From the NCBI GenBank assembly GCA_016194745.1, contig JACQBA010000016.1:124001-188000 (forward strand): DNA of 64,000 nucleotides, given 5' to 3'. Shown here in pieces: positions 27,079 through 35,979 of this stretch. The notes beneath the pieces were generated by a model. That model worked only from the letters and a program-made list of their open reading frames with translations. It had not been told where the DNA came from and searched no databases. The stretch comes from Elusimicrobiota bacterium (GTDB lineage Bacteria; Elusimicrobiota; Elusimicrobia; UBA1565; JACRDR01). Position 1 is the first letter of the stretch. Each line of letters opens with the position of its first letter. Made by a program: the position numbers and the translations under genes.

Positions 27079-28290
27079 ATGAGCGTCTCGAAGGCTGTGA
27101 AGGGCCCCATCTTGCTGGCCGCGCTGGGCTATTTCGTCGACATCTACGACCTCATCCTCTTCAGCATCGTGCGGATCAAGAGCTTGAAGGCGATCGGCGT
27201 GCCGGACGACGCCCTGCTCTCCAACGGCGTGCACTTGATCAACATGCAGATGATCGGCATGCTGCTGGGCGGCATCCTCTGGGGCATCCTGGGCGACAAG
27301 CGGGGGCGCCTGTCGGTGCTTCTTGGCTCGATCCTGCTGTATTCCCTCGCCAACATCGCCAACGGCTTCGTCCATTCCGTCGAAGCGTACGCTATCTTGC
27401 GTTTCATCGCCGGGCTCGGCCTCGCGGGAGAGCTAGGGGCGGGCGTGACCTTGGTCAGCGAGATCATGCCCAAGGAGACGCGTGGCTACGGGACGACGAT
27501 CGTGGCCGGGGTCGGCATCTTGGGCGGCGTCGCGGCGGGCCTTATCGGGGACCTCTTCGATTGGCGGACCGCCTACTTCATCGGCGGAGGGATGGGCCTG
27601 GCGCTCCTCACGCTGCGCATCGGGGTTTATGAGTCCGGGATGTTCGAGCAGCTGCGCGAGCGGCCCGTCGCCCGCGGCGACTTCAAGACGATCCTCGCGA
27701 GCCCGGCGCGGGTCCTCAAGTACGTCTGCTCGATCTTCATCGGCCTGCCGATCTGGTTCATCCTCGGTATCTTGGTCACGTTTTCGCCGGAGTTCGGCAA
27801 GGCGCTCGGCATGCCGGTGGTCCCGAGCCCGGCGAGGGCGGTCATGTTCTTCTACATAGGCTGCACCGCGGGAGACTTCTTCAGCGGCGTCCTGAGCCAG
27901 TACTGGCGCAGCCGTCGTCGCGTGGTCCTGCTTTTCCTAGTCTTATCCGGCGCGCTGACGGCCGTCTATCTTCTGGTCCCGCTGTCGTCCCTTCCCCGCT
28001 TCTATTTCCTGTGCTCGATGCTCGGCATCGCGTGCGGCTACTGGGCGATGTTCGTGACGATGGCCTCGGAGCAGTTCGGCACCAACATCCGCGCCACCGT
28101 GACGACCACCGCGCCCAACTTCGTGCGCGGCGCGCTCGTGCCGACCACCCTCGCGTTCCAGGCGGCGAAGGGGCGCTTCGGCATCCTGGCGGGCACGGGT
28201 CTCGTGGGCGGAGTCACGTTCGCGCTGGCGTTCTTGGCCTTGGCGCAATTAGAGGAAACGTTCGGGAAGGATTTGGATTACTGCGACTAA
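27079..28290 (+). CDS. MFS transporter
   Basis: The 403-residue protein has twelve predicted transmembrane helices. The loop GILGDKRGRLSVLLG after helix 2 is the classic facilitator motif, and MPKETRGYGTTIV and GTNIRATVTTT are in the positions expected for the sugar and organic-acid transporter groups. Substrate is unknown. Frames open upstream to 27019, but the ATG at 27079 starts just before the first helix and follows a -10 box at a leaderless distance. A 13-bp hairpin lies at its end. Confidence 0.85.
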   Translation: MSVSKAVKGPILLAALGYFVDIYDLILFSIVRIKSLKAIGVPDDALLSNGVHLINMQMIGMLLGGILWGILGDKRGRLSVLLGSILLYSLANIANGFVHSVEAYAILRFIAGLGLAGELGAGVTLVSEIMPKETRGYGTTIVAGVGILGGVAAGLIGDLFDWRTAYFIGGGMGLALLTLRIGVYESGMFEQLRERPVARGDFKTILASPARVLKYVCSIFIGLPIWFILGILVTFSPEFGKALGMPVVPSPARAVMFFYIGCTAGDFFSGVLSQYWRSRRRVVLLFLVLSGALTAVYLLVPLSSLPRFYFLCSMLGIACGYWAMFVTMASEQFGTNIRATVTTTAPNFVRGALVPTTLAFQAAKGRFGILAGTGLVGGVTFALAFLALAQLEETFGKDLDYCD

Positions 28291-28325
28291 CGGCAGCACG
28301 GAAGGCGCGCTATCCGTGCTGCCGT
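28290..28325. terminator. Hairpin after the MFS gene
   Basis: A perfect 13-bp inverted repeat (28290-28302 with 28313-28325) and a ten-base loop begin at the MFS stop codon. There is no T tract, so termination is uncertain; it may instead protect the mRNA end. Confidence 0.5.
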
Positions 28326-28346
28326 ATGAAGACCCCGTGATGCGTT

Positions 28347-28355
28347 TGCTATCAT
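28347..28355 (+). promoter_or_regulatory. Extended -10 promoter of the metallo-hydrolase/rhodanese gene
   Basis: TGC-TATCAT ends 7 bases before the ATG at 28363, predicting a leaderless mRNA. No -35 box is visible. Confidence 0.5.
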
Positions 28356-28362
28356 TGCCTTC

Positions 28363-29442
28363 ATGATCTTTCGCCAACTCAACCCCGGCGCCTGCCGCAC
28401 CTATTTGGTCGCCTCCGAGAAGACCAAAGAGGCGCTGCTGATCGATCCCGTGCTGACCAAGGTCGACGAGTACTTGAAGCTCCTGAAGGACGAGGGGCTT
28501 CGCCTGAAGGTCGCGGTCGACACGCATACTCATGCCGACCATCTCTCCGGCTGCACCGCGCTGCGGGACAAGACCGGCGCCTCCTACGCCATGCACTCGA
28601 GCGCCGGCGTGGTCCGGGTGGACAAGCGCCTCGAGGACGGGGAGACGCTCGGCTACGGCGACGCGACGCTCCAATTCCTGCACGCGCCGGGGCACACGCA
28701 GGACAGCCTCATCGTCCTCGCTGGCGGACGGCTCCTGTCGGGCGACTTTCTCTTCATCGGCGAGGGCGGCTCCGGCCGCCTCGATCTTCCCGGCGGCAGC
28801 ATCCATGCGCATTACGACAGCTTGAAGCGCCTCGACGCGATGCCCGGCGGCACGCTGATGTTTCCCGGCCACGACTACCGCGGCAACGCACAGTCGACGC
28901 TCGAGGCGGAGCGGGCGAGCAATCCCGTGCTCAGTCCTCGGTCCCGCGAAGAATATCTCAAGTGGTGGGAGAGCCTGCGCCTCGGGCCGGCCGAGTGGAT
29001 GAAGGACGTGCTCAAGGCGAACGTCGCGTGCGTCTGCGATCCGAACGCGGTCAAGATCCCGCAGGGCGTCTCGGCCTGCGAAGCCTGCGCTCCGGCCGGG
29101 CCTTCGGCCGGACCCGCCGTCCCCGAGTGGAGCCCGCAGGAAGTGAAGCAGAAACACGCGGGCGGAGGCGTCTCGCTCGTCGACGTCCGCGAGCCGGAAG
29201 AATACTCGGGAGATTTGGGCCATGTGCGGGGGGCGACGCTCATCCCGCTCGGCCAACTGGGCGATCGGCTTGCCGAGGTCCCGAAGGGCGCGGTCGTCAC
29301 GATCTGCAAGAGCGGCCGCCGGTCCGCCCGGGCCGGTGCGCAGCTTCTGGCGGCGGGCTGGAAGGACGTCCACTCGATGGCCGGCGGCATGGAGGCCTGG
29401 AACGAGGCCGGCCTTCCCGTCGAGTTCACGGCCTCCGTCTAG
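28363..29442 (+). CDS. Metallo-beta-lactamase fold hydrolase fused to rhodanese (persulfide dioxygenase-like)
   Basis: The 359-residue protein has an N-terminal metallo-hydrolase domain with H55-H57-D59-H60 (THTHADHLSG), H111 in APGHTQDS, D128 in SGDFLF and H170 in FPGHDY, the ETHE1-like persulfide dioxygenase pattern. Residues 265-355 are a rhodanese domain with catalytic C315 in TICKSGRRS. The linker holds four cysteines, C223, C225, C239 and C242, spaced like a metal or disulfide site. Such fusions oxidise glutathione persulfide or related sulfane sulfur to sulfite and move sulfur between carriers. No sulfide:quinone reductase gene is nearby. Confidence 0.85.
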   Translation: MIFRQLNPGACRTYLVASEKTKEALLIDPVLTKVDEYLKLLKDEGLRLKVAVDTHTHADHLSGCTALRDKTGASYAMHSSAGVVRVDKRLEDGETLGYGDATLQFLHAPGHTQDSLIVLAGGRLLSGDFLFIGEGGSGRLDLPGGSIHAHYDSLKRLDAMPGGTLMFPGHDYRGNAQSTLEAERASNPVLSPRSREEYLKWWESLRLGPAEWMKDVLKANVACVCDPNAVKIPQGVSACEACAPAGPSAGPAVPEWSPQEVKQKHAGGGVSLVDVREPEEYSGDLGHVRGATLIPLGQLGDRLAEVPKGAVVTICKSGRRSARAGAQLLAAGWKDVHSMAGGMEAWNEAGLPVEFTASV

Positions 29443-29497
29443 GGGCGATATCGACCTCCGCGCCGGAACAAATCGTCGTCGCCGGTGTCCATTGGAT

Positions 29498-31405
29498 GTG
29501 AGCGTCCGCGCCGTCGCGTCCGCCGTTCTCGCCGCGGGACTGTTCACCGCTTCTGCGCCGCCGGCAGGCGCCGCCGATCCCCTGGTCGTTTCTCCGGCGT
29601 CAGGCGCGGCGCCGCTTACGGTGGCGATCACCGGCCCGGGCCCGATACTCGAGCGCATCTCGAGATGCCGCTTCGGAGTCCACGGCTGGTCGGGGCAGGG
29701 AGGCCACGGGCTGCACGTGGACTGGGGGGACGGCAGCCAGATCTTCGCGCCCGGCCTGAGCGGCAGCTGCGCCGAGGCGCAGCGCCGACACGTCTACTCC
29801 GTGCCCGGCACCTACCGCGTCCGCGTCAAGGCGTGGCATCCCGGTCCGACCGACGCCGCGGTGACTGATTGGGCGGGAGAGGCGTCCGTGACCGTCGTCG
29901 GCATGGGCCCGGACGATCGGCTCGAGCTCTTGGAACCCCAGGGCGGAGAGTCCTTCCGATACCAGGAGTTTCCGAAAGTCCGCTGGAGGGCGGCCGCGGC
30001 CGGGCGCGCGAAGATCCGCCTCGAGCTTCTGTCGAGCGACGGCGCCGTCGTCACCCGGATGGACGACATCGAGTGGTCGACCGTCGGCGACGGCTCCGCC
30101 GTGGTTCGCGATTCGCGCGGCTTCGGCGCTTACGACGCGGCGCTCAAGGCGGGGCATGAACGATTCTTCGTCCGCGCGACGCTGCTTCGGGACGGAAAGC
30201 CCGTCGCGTCCAAGGACGGCCCCGAGTTCTCCATGACGGCGCGGTATCCGGACTCCATCCGTCTTCTCCAGCTCTTGCGCGTGGAGGGAGACGGCCCGTT
30301 CAAGGCCGCGTTCTCGCTCAATCTGTCCCTTCGGGACTGCAGCTCCTATCGCATCGATTGGGGCGACGGAGAGGTCGCCGAGGTGATACTGCCGACGGCT
30401 ACCCGGTGCCCTCTCAACTCCACGTCGCGCGAACTGTCGCATGAATACGCCAAGGCCGGGAAATACAGGGTCACCATCCGCACCAACGACTTCGCCCTGG
30501 GCCGCCCTCTTGAGTCCGTCGTCGGGTACGGCGCCCTGGAGGTCGACGTGACGGCTTCCGGAAGACGAAAGGTCCGTCTCGAGAAGATGATGTCGGGAGG
30601 CTTCCACGCGGAGCGTTGCGCGATTCCGGGCTTGGCGCTGCCCGACGACGTCGTCGTGTGGGCCGTGGGCGGGCGCGGCCGGCTCCTTGGGCGGCAGATC
30701 GACCAAAGCGGCTCGGAGGCCTCGGAATTCGACGTGACCGTGAAATCCGGCCGGCCGGTGGCGCTGATCCTGTCGTCGTACGATCCCGCGGTCTGGAAAG
30801 TCCGGCGCGAGCGCGGCACCAAGATCGCGGCCGTCCTCGTCGCGGGATTCAATCGGCAAGGCGTCGCGGGCTTGCCCGAGGGGACGCCGCTTCTGCTCAA
30901 CGTGAAGGTGTCGGGATTTCCTTGCGGCTATTTCGGCGTCCATCTCCACGATCGCGCGAAAGGAGACGCCGTCGCGGAGCACGTCTTCGGACGACCCATC
31001 GACCAAGTCTTCGATGGAGACGGCGGCCGCGTCGAGGCGGGAGACCCGATCGCCGAGGGCGACGACCTCCTACCGCGAACGGTGAATACCTCCGGCTTCT
31101 TCGATCCGAACATGCCGCCGGCGGGCGAGGCGGGCCTCAAAGACCTCGTCCGAAAGGGCGTGCTCCGGCCGGCGACCGAGAGCGACGTGCGGCGCGCGAC
31201 GGGCGTGGCCGCGGACAAGCCCGTGGGAACGCACAAGGCTTTCGTCGTCTTGAAGCCGATGGTCTATCCAGCGGGCCTCTTCGGAGGACATTCCGCGACG
31301 TTCTTGGTGGAGGAAGGCGTGCCGCTGCCCACGGGAGACCCCGGGCACAGCTCGGTCTGGGACATGGTCAAAGCCCGCTGCGTGCGCGGCCCCCTCTGCC
31401 GCTGA
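29498..31405 (+). CDS. Secreted PKD-domain surface protein of unknown function
   Basis: The 635-residue protein has a signal peptide (about 1-25, ending GAA) and at least two PKD-type beta-sandwich domains, marked by HVDWGDGSQIF with PGTYRVRVKAW, and RIDWGDGEVAEV with AGKYRVTIRT. The C-terminal 200 residues are beta-rich and unrecognised. PKD domains usually mediate surface contacts between proteins or with carbohydrate. The start is GTG at 29498 (or TTG at 29492); both give the same signal peptide. The preceding gene ends 55 bases upstream, so it may be co-transcribed. Confidence 0.65.
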   Translation: MSVRAVASAVLAAGLFTASAPPAGAADPLVVSPASGAAPLTVAITGPGPILERISRCRFGVHGWSGQGGHGLHVDWGDGSQIFAPGLSGSCAEAQRRHVYSVPGTYRVRVKAWHPGPTDAAVTDWAGEASVTVVGMGPDDRLELLEPQGGESFRYQEFPKVRWRAAAAGRAKIRLELLSSDGAVVTRMDDIEWSTVGDGSAVVRDSRGFGAYDAALKAGHERFFVRATLLRDGKPVASKDGPEFSMTARYPDSIRLLQLLRVEGDGPFKAAFSLNLSLRDCSSYRIDWGDGEVAEVILPTATRCPLNSTSRELSHEYAKAGKYRVTIRTNDFALGRPLESVVGYGALEVDVTASGRRKVRLEKMMSGGFHAERCAIPGLALPDDVVVWAVGGRGRLLGRQIDQSGSEASEFDVTVKSGRPVALILSSYDPAVWKVRRERGTKIAAVLVAGFNRQGVAGLPEGTPLLLNVKVSGFPCGYFGVHLHDRAKGDAVAEHVFGRPIDQVFDGDGGRVEAGDPIAEGDDLLPRTVNTSGFFDPNMPPAGEAGLKDLVRKGVLRPATESDVRRATGVAADKPVGTHKAFVVLKPMVYPAGLFGGHSATFLVEEGVPLPTGDPGHSSVWDMVKARCVRGPLCR

Positions 31406-31441
31406 ACCACCCGGCGTCTAAAACCGAAGCTCCCGGCGCAC

Positions 31442-31470
31442 TTGACAGAAAAACGGTCCGGGTCTATGCT
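31442..31470 (+). promoter_or_regulatory. Orphan promoter opposite the gpmA 3' end
   Basis: A perfect TTGACA (31442-31447) and TATGCT (31465-31470) are 17 bases apart in the convergent gap. No plus-strand gene follows; a hairpin with a T tract lies about 30 bases downstream. Confidence 0.45.
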
Positions 31471-31476
31471 ATCGAC

Positions 31477-31531
31477 AGTTCGTGGGGCGACAGTGACGCG
31501 GCCTGGAGGAGACTCTAGGCCGCGCTCTTTT
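31477..31531 (+). ncRNA. Candidate short transcript antisense to the gpmA 3' end
   Basis: The orphan promoter would start RNA near 31477, and an 8-bp GC stem (31497-31504 with 31517-31524) followed by CTCTTTT would end it near 31531, giving about 55 nt. The loop is GGAGGA-rich. The alternative reading is that the hairpin is only the terminator of the PKD gene, which stops at 31405. Confidence 0.25.
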
Positions 31532-32120
31532 GAAGGATCTTCCCCGACGCGTCCATCTCGTAGGTGATCGGCCGGCAGGTGCCGATGTTGAGCTCCATCA
31601 CCGTCTCCTTCGTCAGGTTGTCGAGCGTCATCACGATGGCGCGGAGGCTGTTGCCGTGCGCGGCCACGAGGATGTTCTTGCCCGCCCGTACCTCGGGCAT
31701 GATCTTCGACTCGAAGTAGGGGATCGTCCGCGCGGCCGTGTCCTTGAGGCTCTCGCCGTTGGGCGGCGCGACGTCGTAGGAGCGACGCCAGACGTGCACC
31801 TGTTGGTCGCCGAACTTCTTCGCGGTCTCGGCCTTGTCGAGGCCCTGCAGGTCGCCGTAGTGCCGCTCGTTGAGCGCCTGGTCCTTCGTGATCGGGATGC
31901 CCGTCTGGCCGAGCTCGCCCAGGATGATGTCGAGCGTCTGCTGGGCGCGCTGGAGGAGGGACGTGAACGCGGCGTCGAAGCGCACACCTTGGAGCAGCTT
32001 CCCCGCCTTGTGCGCCTCTTCCTCTCCGAGCGGCGTGATCGGCACGTCCACCCACCCGGTGAAGCGGTTCTCGAGGTTCCACTGCGACTGCCCGTGACGG
32101 ACGAGGACTAGCTTGGCCAT
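31515..32120 (-). CDS. gpmA: 2,3-bisphosphoglycerate-dependent phosphoglycerate mutase
   Basis: The 201-residue enzyme interconverts 3- and 2-phosphoglycerate in glycolysis. It has the phosphohistidine motif LVLVRHGQSQWNLENRFTGW, ALNERHYGDLQGLDK, and the second histidine in AAHGNSLRAI. It is the short form that lacks about 45 C-terminal residues of the E. coli enzyme. Its stop codon lies inside a hairpin that also carries a plus-strand T tract. Confidence 0.93.
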   Translation of the reverse strand: MAKLVLVRHGQSQWNLENRFTGWVDVPITPLGEEEAHKAGKLLQGVRFDAAFTSLLQRAQQTLDIILGELGQTGIPITKDQALNERHYGDLQGLDKAETAKKFGDQQVHVWRRSYDVAPPNGESLKDTAARTIPYFESKIMPEVRAGKNILVAAHGNSLRAIVMTLDNLTKETVMELNIGTCRPITYEMDASGKILQKSAA

Positions 32121-32126
32121 GAGGCT

Positions 32127-32132
32127 ATTTTA
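32127..32132 (-). promoter_or_regulatory. -10 box of gpmA
   Basis: TAAAAT on the minus strand ends 6 bases before the gpmA ATG, predicting a leaderless mRNA. Confidence 0.35.
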
Positions 32133-32254
32133 GGAAATTTCAGGCACCAGACTTTGCCCGGACAAGGGGGGAACATTTCTCGGTCCGTAAGTCCCACGGT
32201 CACTCGGGACCTTTACCCCTGACGCGCGGCCATGATCTGCGTCACACTAGTGTC

Positions 32255-33172
32255 ATGAACGCAGTGTCCAAAAAGGGCGCCCAGCCGCTCGACTTCGGCG
32301 ACCCGCTAGTCTACCTTTCGACCCACTATATCCAGGCGAAGGAATACCTGGAAGCGATCGTCGGCTCGACCTCCGACGCCATCTGCACGACCGATATGAA
32401 CGGCCGCATCATTTTCTTCAGCCCCGGCGCCGAGAAGATGTTCCGCCGAAACGCGAGCCAGGTCGTCGGGACCACGGTGGACCGGTTCTACGAAGGCGGC
32501 CGCAAAGAGGCGGAGCGCGTGATGCGTCTCCTGACGAGCCAAGGAAAACTGGACAATTACCAGGCCGTCATGTCCGTCGACGGGCGCCGCTTCCACGTCA
32601 GCATGTCCCTTGCGCTTCTTAAGGACAAGACCGGCAAGTGCATCGGCACCTTGGGAATCTCCAAGGACGTCACCGAGCGCGTGCAGCTCGAGGAGAAACT
32701 CCGCGAGTTGTCGATCAAGGACAACTTGACCGGGCTCTTCAACCAGCGCCATTTCCACGACCGCTTTTCCGACGAGGTCCAGCGCTCCCGGCGGCTCCGC
32801 CAGCGCCTGGCGCTCGTCTTGATCGATCTCGACCACTTCAAGGAAATCAACGATACGGTCGGCCATCTCGAGGGCGACCGCATTCTCCGCAAGATGGGCG
32901 ACGCCGTGACGCGGTCGATCCGCGGCGGCGTGGACGCCGGCTTCCGTTACGGCGGAGACGAGTTCATCGTCCTCCTGCCGGGCCAGGGCGAGAGGCGCGC
33001 GAGCATCGTCGCCGGCCGCATCCGCGACGCGTTCCGGTCCCTCTGCGCCGATTCCAAGGTGGACTTGAGCTACGGCATCGCCTCGCGCCGCACGCAGGAG
33101 TCCGCGGAGCAGCTCCTCGGGCGCGCGGATGGGCTGATGTACAAGCAGAAGCGCTCCAAGAAGCGCCGCTAG
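32255..33172 (+). CDS. PAS-GGDEF diguanylate cyclase
   Basis: The 305-residue cytoplasmic protein has a PAS domain (about 30-145, with STSDAICTTDMNGRIIFFSP) and a GGDEF domain whose active-site loop is FRYGGDEFIVLL (GGDEF at 233-237). It should make cyclic di-GMP. The product-inhibition site RxxD is not in its usual place: D227 is correctly spaced but residue 224 is glycine, so feedback control may be lost. A 10-bp palindrome (32244-32253) sits right before the ATG. Neighbours are an OmpR-type regulator and a PilZ protein, so this is a small c-di-GMP neighbourhood. Confidence 0.88.
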   Translation: MNAVSKKGAQPLDFGDPLVYLSTHYIQAKEYLEAIVGSTSDAICTTDMNGRIIFFSPGAEKMFRRNASQVVGTTVDRFYEGGRKEAERVMRLLTSQGKLDNYQAVMSVDGRRFHVSMSLALLKDKTGKCIGTLGISKDVTERVQLEEKLRELSIKDNLTGLFNQRHFHDRFSDEVQRSRRLRQRLALVLIDLDHFKEINDTVGHLEGDRILRKMGDAVTRSIRGGVDAGFRYGGDEFIVLLPGQGERRASIVAGRIRDAFRSLCADSKVDLSYGIASRRTQESAEQLLGRADGLMYKQKRSKKRR

Positions 33173-33239
33173 TCGCTCCCGCCTTCCCTCCGACTTGACG
33201 TCTCCCGGGGCCCGACACCGGGGGCTTGGTCCGCAAGCC

Positions 33240-33266
33240 TTGACTTTGACTGCAGGATGCTATACA
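33240..33266 (+). promoter_or_regulatory. Promoter of the OmpR-type regulator gene
   Basis: TTGACT (33240-33245) is followed after 15 bases by TATACA (33261-33266), which also has an upstream TGC. The -10 box ends 10 bases before the ATG. Confidence 0.4.
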
Positions 33267-33276
33267 TTTCATCCCG

Positions 33277-33975
33277 ATGCCCGAAAAAACCAGCATCCTT
33301 GTGGTGGACGATGACGAGAACGTCCGCGCGTTGGTCACCGACCTGCTCTCGAACGCGGGCTATAAGGTCAAGTCGGTCACCAACGCCTTCCAGGCGCGCG
33401 GCGCGCTTCTCAAGATCCATCCCGAACTGATCGTCCTGGACCGCGTATTGCCCGACGCCGAGGGCACCGAGTTCGTGAAGGAGATCCGGGCGCAGGAAGG
33501 CTTTCAAGCGGTGCCGGTGCTCTTCCTGACCGCCCGCGGTAACCCTTCGGACAAGGCGGAAGGCCTGCGTTCCGGCGGCGACGATTACCTCGCGAAGCCT
33601 TTTTCCGGTGTCGAGCTTATCGCCCGCGTCGAGGCCCTGCTGCGCCGCGTGACGCGGCCGCCGGAGCCGACGCACGTGCTCAAGGCGAAGGGCATCATCG
33701 TCGACATCGACCGCCACGTGGTCGAGGTCAACGGCAAGACCGTCAAGCTTTCTCCGAAAGAGTTCGAATTGCTCACCGTGTTCCTCGAGAAGCGCGGCCG
33801 CGTGCTCAGCCGTCGCTTCCTGCTCGAGCGGGTTTGGGGCATGGGCATGGACCTGCGCATGAACGTCAAGACGGTCGACGTCGCGGTGGGCCGGCTCCGG
33901 ACCGCACTCGGGAAGTGGGGCGAGCGCATCGTCGCGGTGCAGGCGTACGGCTACCGCCTCGACGCGGACGACTAG
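33277..33975 (+). CDS. OmpR/PhoB-family response regulator
   Basis: The 232-residue protein has an N-terminal receiver (acidic residues 11-13, acceptor D55 in IVLDRVLPDAEG, lysine in DDYLAKPF) and a C-terminal winged helix (about 135-230, with KLSPKEFELLTVFLEKRGRV and VDVAVGRLRTALG). It should bind DNA when phosphorylated. No histidine kinase gene is adjacent. The target genes are unknown. Confidence 0.92.
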   Translation: MPEKTSILVVDDDENVRALVTDLLSNAGYKVKSVTNAFQARGALLKIHPELIVLDRVLPDAEGTEFVKEIRAQEGFQAVPVLFLTARGNPSDKAEGLRSGGDDYLAKPFSGVELIARVEALLRRVTRPPEPTHVLKAKGIIVDIDRHVVEVNGKTVKLSPKEFELLTVFLEKRGRVLSRRFLLERVWGMGMDLRMNVKTVDVAVGRLRTALGKWGERIVAVQAYGYRLDADD

Positions 33976-33988
33976 ACGGCCGGTCCCC

Positions 33989-34387
33989 TCAAATACTCCA
34001 GTAATCCCGTCGGACCTGCGGTCCCGTGTTGACGGCGGTGCGCACGCGGTCCACGAGCGCGCGGAACCTATTCTCGGCCGGCGAGCCCGCGTGCATGCGG
34101 ATGGTGAGCCCGTAGAGGTGCAGCTTGGGATTCTTCGCGTCCCTCCCGGAGTGGCGCGTGACGACGGCTTCGGCGTAGAAGCCGCCGTGCTCCTTGGGGA
34201 ACTCGAGCATCACGGAGTCGCCCTCGAGCTGAGCCTCGATCGCGGCGAGCGCGCCGCCCATGCCGACGTTCAGCAGCACGGCGTCGAGCTTGTTCTTGTG
34301 GTTGATCTGCACGATGCGCACGGGGATGCGGCAGGGGAAGCGCGCGTGCAGGCGGCGAGACGGGGAATTTCCTTTGGAGTCAGCCAT
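33989..34387 (-). CDS. PilZ-domain protein
   Basis: The 132-residue protein is a single PilZ domain. The cyclic di-GMP contacts expected are the RxxxR stretch in RRLHARFPC near the N-terminus and the strand LNVGMGGAL, close to the (D/N)xSxxG consensus. It starts 6 bases after the second ABC permease and ends the exporter operon, which suggests that c-di-GMP affects this exporter or an envelope process linked to it. Confidence 0.75.
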   Translation of the reverse strand: MADSKGNSPSRRLHARFPCRIPVRIVQINHKNKLDAVLLNVGMGGALAAIEAQLEGDSVMLEFPKEHGGFYAEAVVTRHSGRDAKNPKLHLYGLTIRMHAGSPAENRFRALVDRVRTAVNTGPQVRRDYWSI

Positions 34388-34393
34388 CGTTCC

Positions 34394-35188
34394 TCACGAA
34401 GACACCGACGTGTACTGGTCGATCGAGCGTCTCCAAAACCATAGGCTCGCGCCGAGCGCGGCGGCCGCCAGCGCGATGGCGTAGCAGGCCCATCCCAAGG
34501 ACAGCGTGCCCAGGAGCGCTTGGGACGGGAACGACGTCATGACTCCGATCGGCACGAGAAGGACGAGGGTCCAGCGCAGAGGCGCCGCGTAGATGTCTAT
34601 CGGGAATCGTCCCAAGAACATCAGATCGCGATAGATCCAGATCGTGTTCTCGAGCTCCTGGGTCCTGACCGCGATCCCGGCGACCAGCACGTGGATTGAG
34701 AAGGCGATCGCGAGACCGTTGAGGATGAGGAGGACGTAGGCGGCGGCGTGCCAGACGCCCACGGCCGGCAAGCGGTGCCAGGTCGCCGCGAGAAGGCCGA
34801 GCACCGGAAGGACGGTCACGATGTCCAGGAAATCCACCATCGTCGCGGCCATGCGCATGAGGGGGGAGCACGGCTGGATGAGGTAATAATCCAGGTCGCC
34901 GTCCTCCACCGCGCGCCGCGCGCTGTAGATGCCCCGGAAGAAGATCTGCGCGACGATGTCCACGAGATTGAAGGTCAGGAAAAAAACGGCGATGTCGGTG
35001 AGCGAGTAGCCGGCGAGCGAGTTGGTGTGCTTGAAGATCGCGACGAGGTACGCGAAGAAGAAAAAGAGCCGGATCAGCTTGCCGAGCAGGAACCCCGCCG
35101 CCCCGACGCCGTAGGAGAGCTGCTGACCGAGGCTCATCCACGCCATGCGCCGCCACACGCGGAAGTGCTTGCCGAGGGACGCCGTCAT
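34394..35188 (-). CDS. ABC-2 type exporter permease (DUF990-like), second subunit
   Basis: The 264-residue membrane protein has about six transmembrane helices. Phrases such as GLDYYLIQPCSPLMRM-like DGDLDYYLIQPCSP and FPIDIYAAPLRW fit the ABC-2 permease group usually found as a pair with an ATPase (PF06182). The ATG at 35188 overlaps the stop of the first permease gene. Both permeases have the same length, 264 residues, and probably form a heterodimer. Confidence 0.85.
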   Translation of the reverse strand: MTASLGKHFRVWRRMAWMSLGQQLSYGVGAAGFLLGKLIRLFFFFAYLVAIFKHTNSLAGYSLTDIAVFFLTFNLVDIVAQIFFRGIYSARRAVEDGDLDYYLIQPCSPLMRMAATMVDFLDIVTVLPVLGLLAATWHRLPAVGVWHAAAYVLLILNGLAIAFSIHVLVAGIAVRTQELENTIWIYRDLMFLGRFPIDIYAAPLRWTLVLLVPIGVMTSFPSQALLGTLSLGWACYAIALAAAALGASLWFWRRSIDQYTSVSS

Positions 35189-35979
35189 CCTCCCTCCGCG
35201 GCGTAGCTCTTGAGTCCCCGCGCCCACACGAGCCGGGTCGCGAGGAAGATCGCCGCGAGCCAGCAGCCTTGGATGAGGAGCAGCTTCGCCGCCTCGCCGC
35301 GCGATACGCGTTCGAGAAAAATGTTGATCGGGAAGAATACCAAATACGGAAAGGGCGTCATCCGAAGCGCCGCCTGCAGCCCCGCCGGGAGGACGTCGAT
35401 GGGGAAGAACGTGCCGGCCGCGAACTGAAGGAACAGCTCGAAGCAGAAGAGGGGGCCGCCCGACTGGGACGTCCAGAAGGCCAAGGACGACACCATGAAC
35501 TCGAGAAGGAAAAAGATGAGCGAGGAGGCGGCCGTCGCCGCCGCGAAGAGGAGCCACGTCTCGGCGCGCTGCGGCACGTACACCGGAGCGCCGACCAGGT
35601 ACACGAGCACGGCGACCTCGAGGACGGCGGAGACGAGGTGCACCGTCTTCTGCGCCATGTCCAGGGACAGTGTGTAGCCGATGTAGCTGATCGGCCGGAG
35701 AAGATAGCTCGAGATCTTGCCGGAGGAGATCTCGTTGACGAGCTCCCAGCCGCGGCCCGTGAAGACGAAGGCGCGCAGCAGGTTCATCGCGAGCACGTAG
35801 GTCAGCATCTGCGCCCGGGAGTAGCCCAGGAACGCGTCCTTCGAGCCGAGCACCGCCGACCAGAAGAAATAGATTGCGAGAAACGCGGCCAGCCCGCCGA
35901 CGCGGTCCATTAATAGGGAAGCGCGCCGCTGCAGGACGTTCTGCAGGCTGATCGAGAACACGTGGAGGTACTTCCTCAT
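35185..35979 (-). CDS. ABC-2 type exporter permease, first subunit
   Basis: The 264-residue protein has about six transmembrane helices and the family phrases EISSGKISSYLLRPISYIGY and AAGTFFPIDVLPAGLQ. The ATG at 35979 overlaps the ATPase stop (ATGA); the longer open frame upstream is inside the ATPase gene and not real. The substrate of these paired permeases is usually not known from sequence. Confidence 0.85.
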   Translation of the reverse strand: MRKYLHVFSISLQNVLQRRASLLMDRVGGLAAFLAIYFFWSAVLGSKDAFLGYSRAQMLTYVLAMNLLRAFVFTGRGWELVNEISSGKISSYLLRPISYIGYTLSLDMAQKTVHLVSAVLEVAVLVYLVGAPVYVPQRAETWLLFAAATAASSLIFFLLEFMVSSLAFWTSQSGGPLFCFELFLQFAAGTFFPIDVLPAGLQAALRMTPFPYLVFFPINIFLERVSRGEAAKLLLIQGCWLAAIFLATRLVWARGLKSYAAEGG

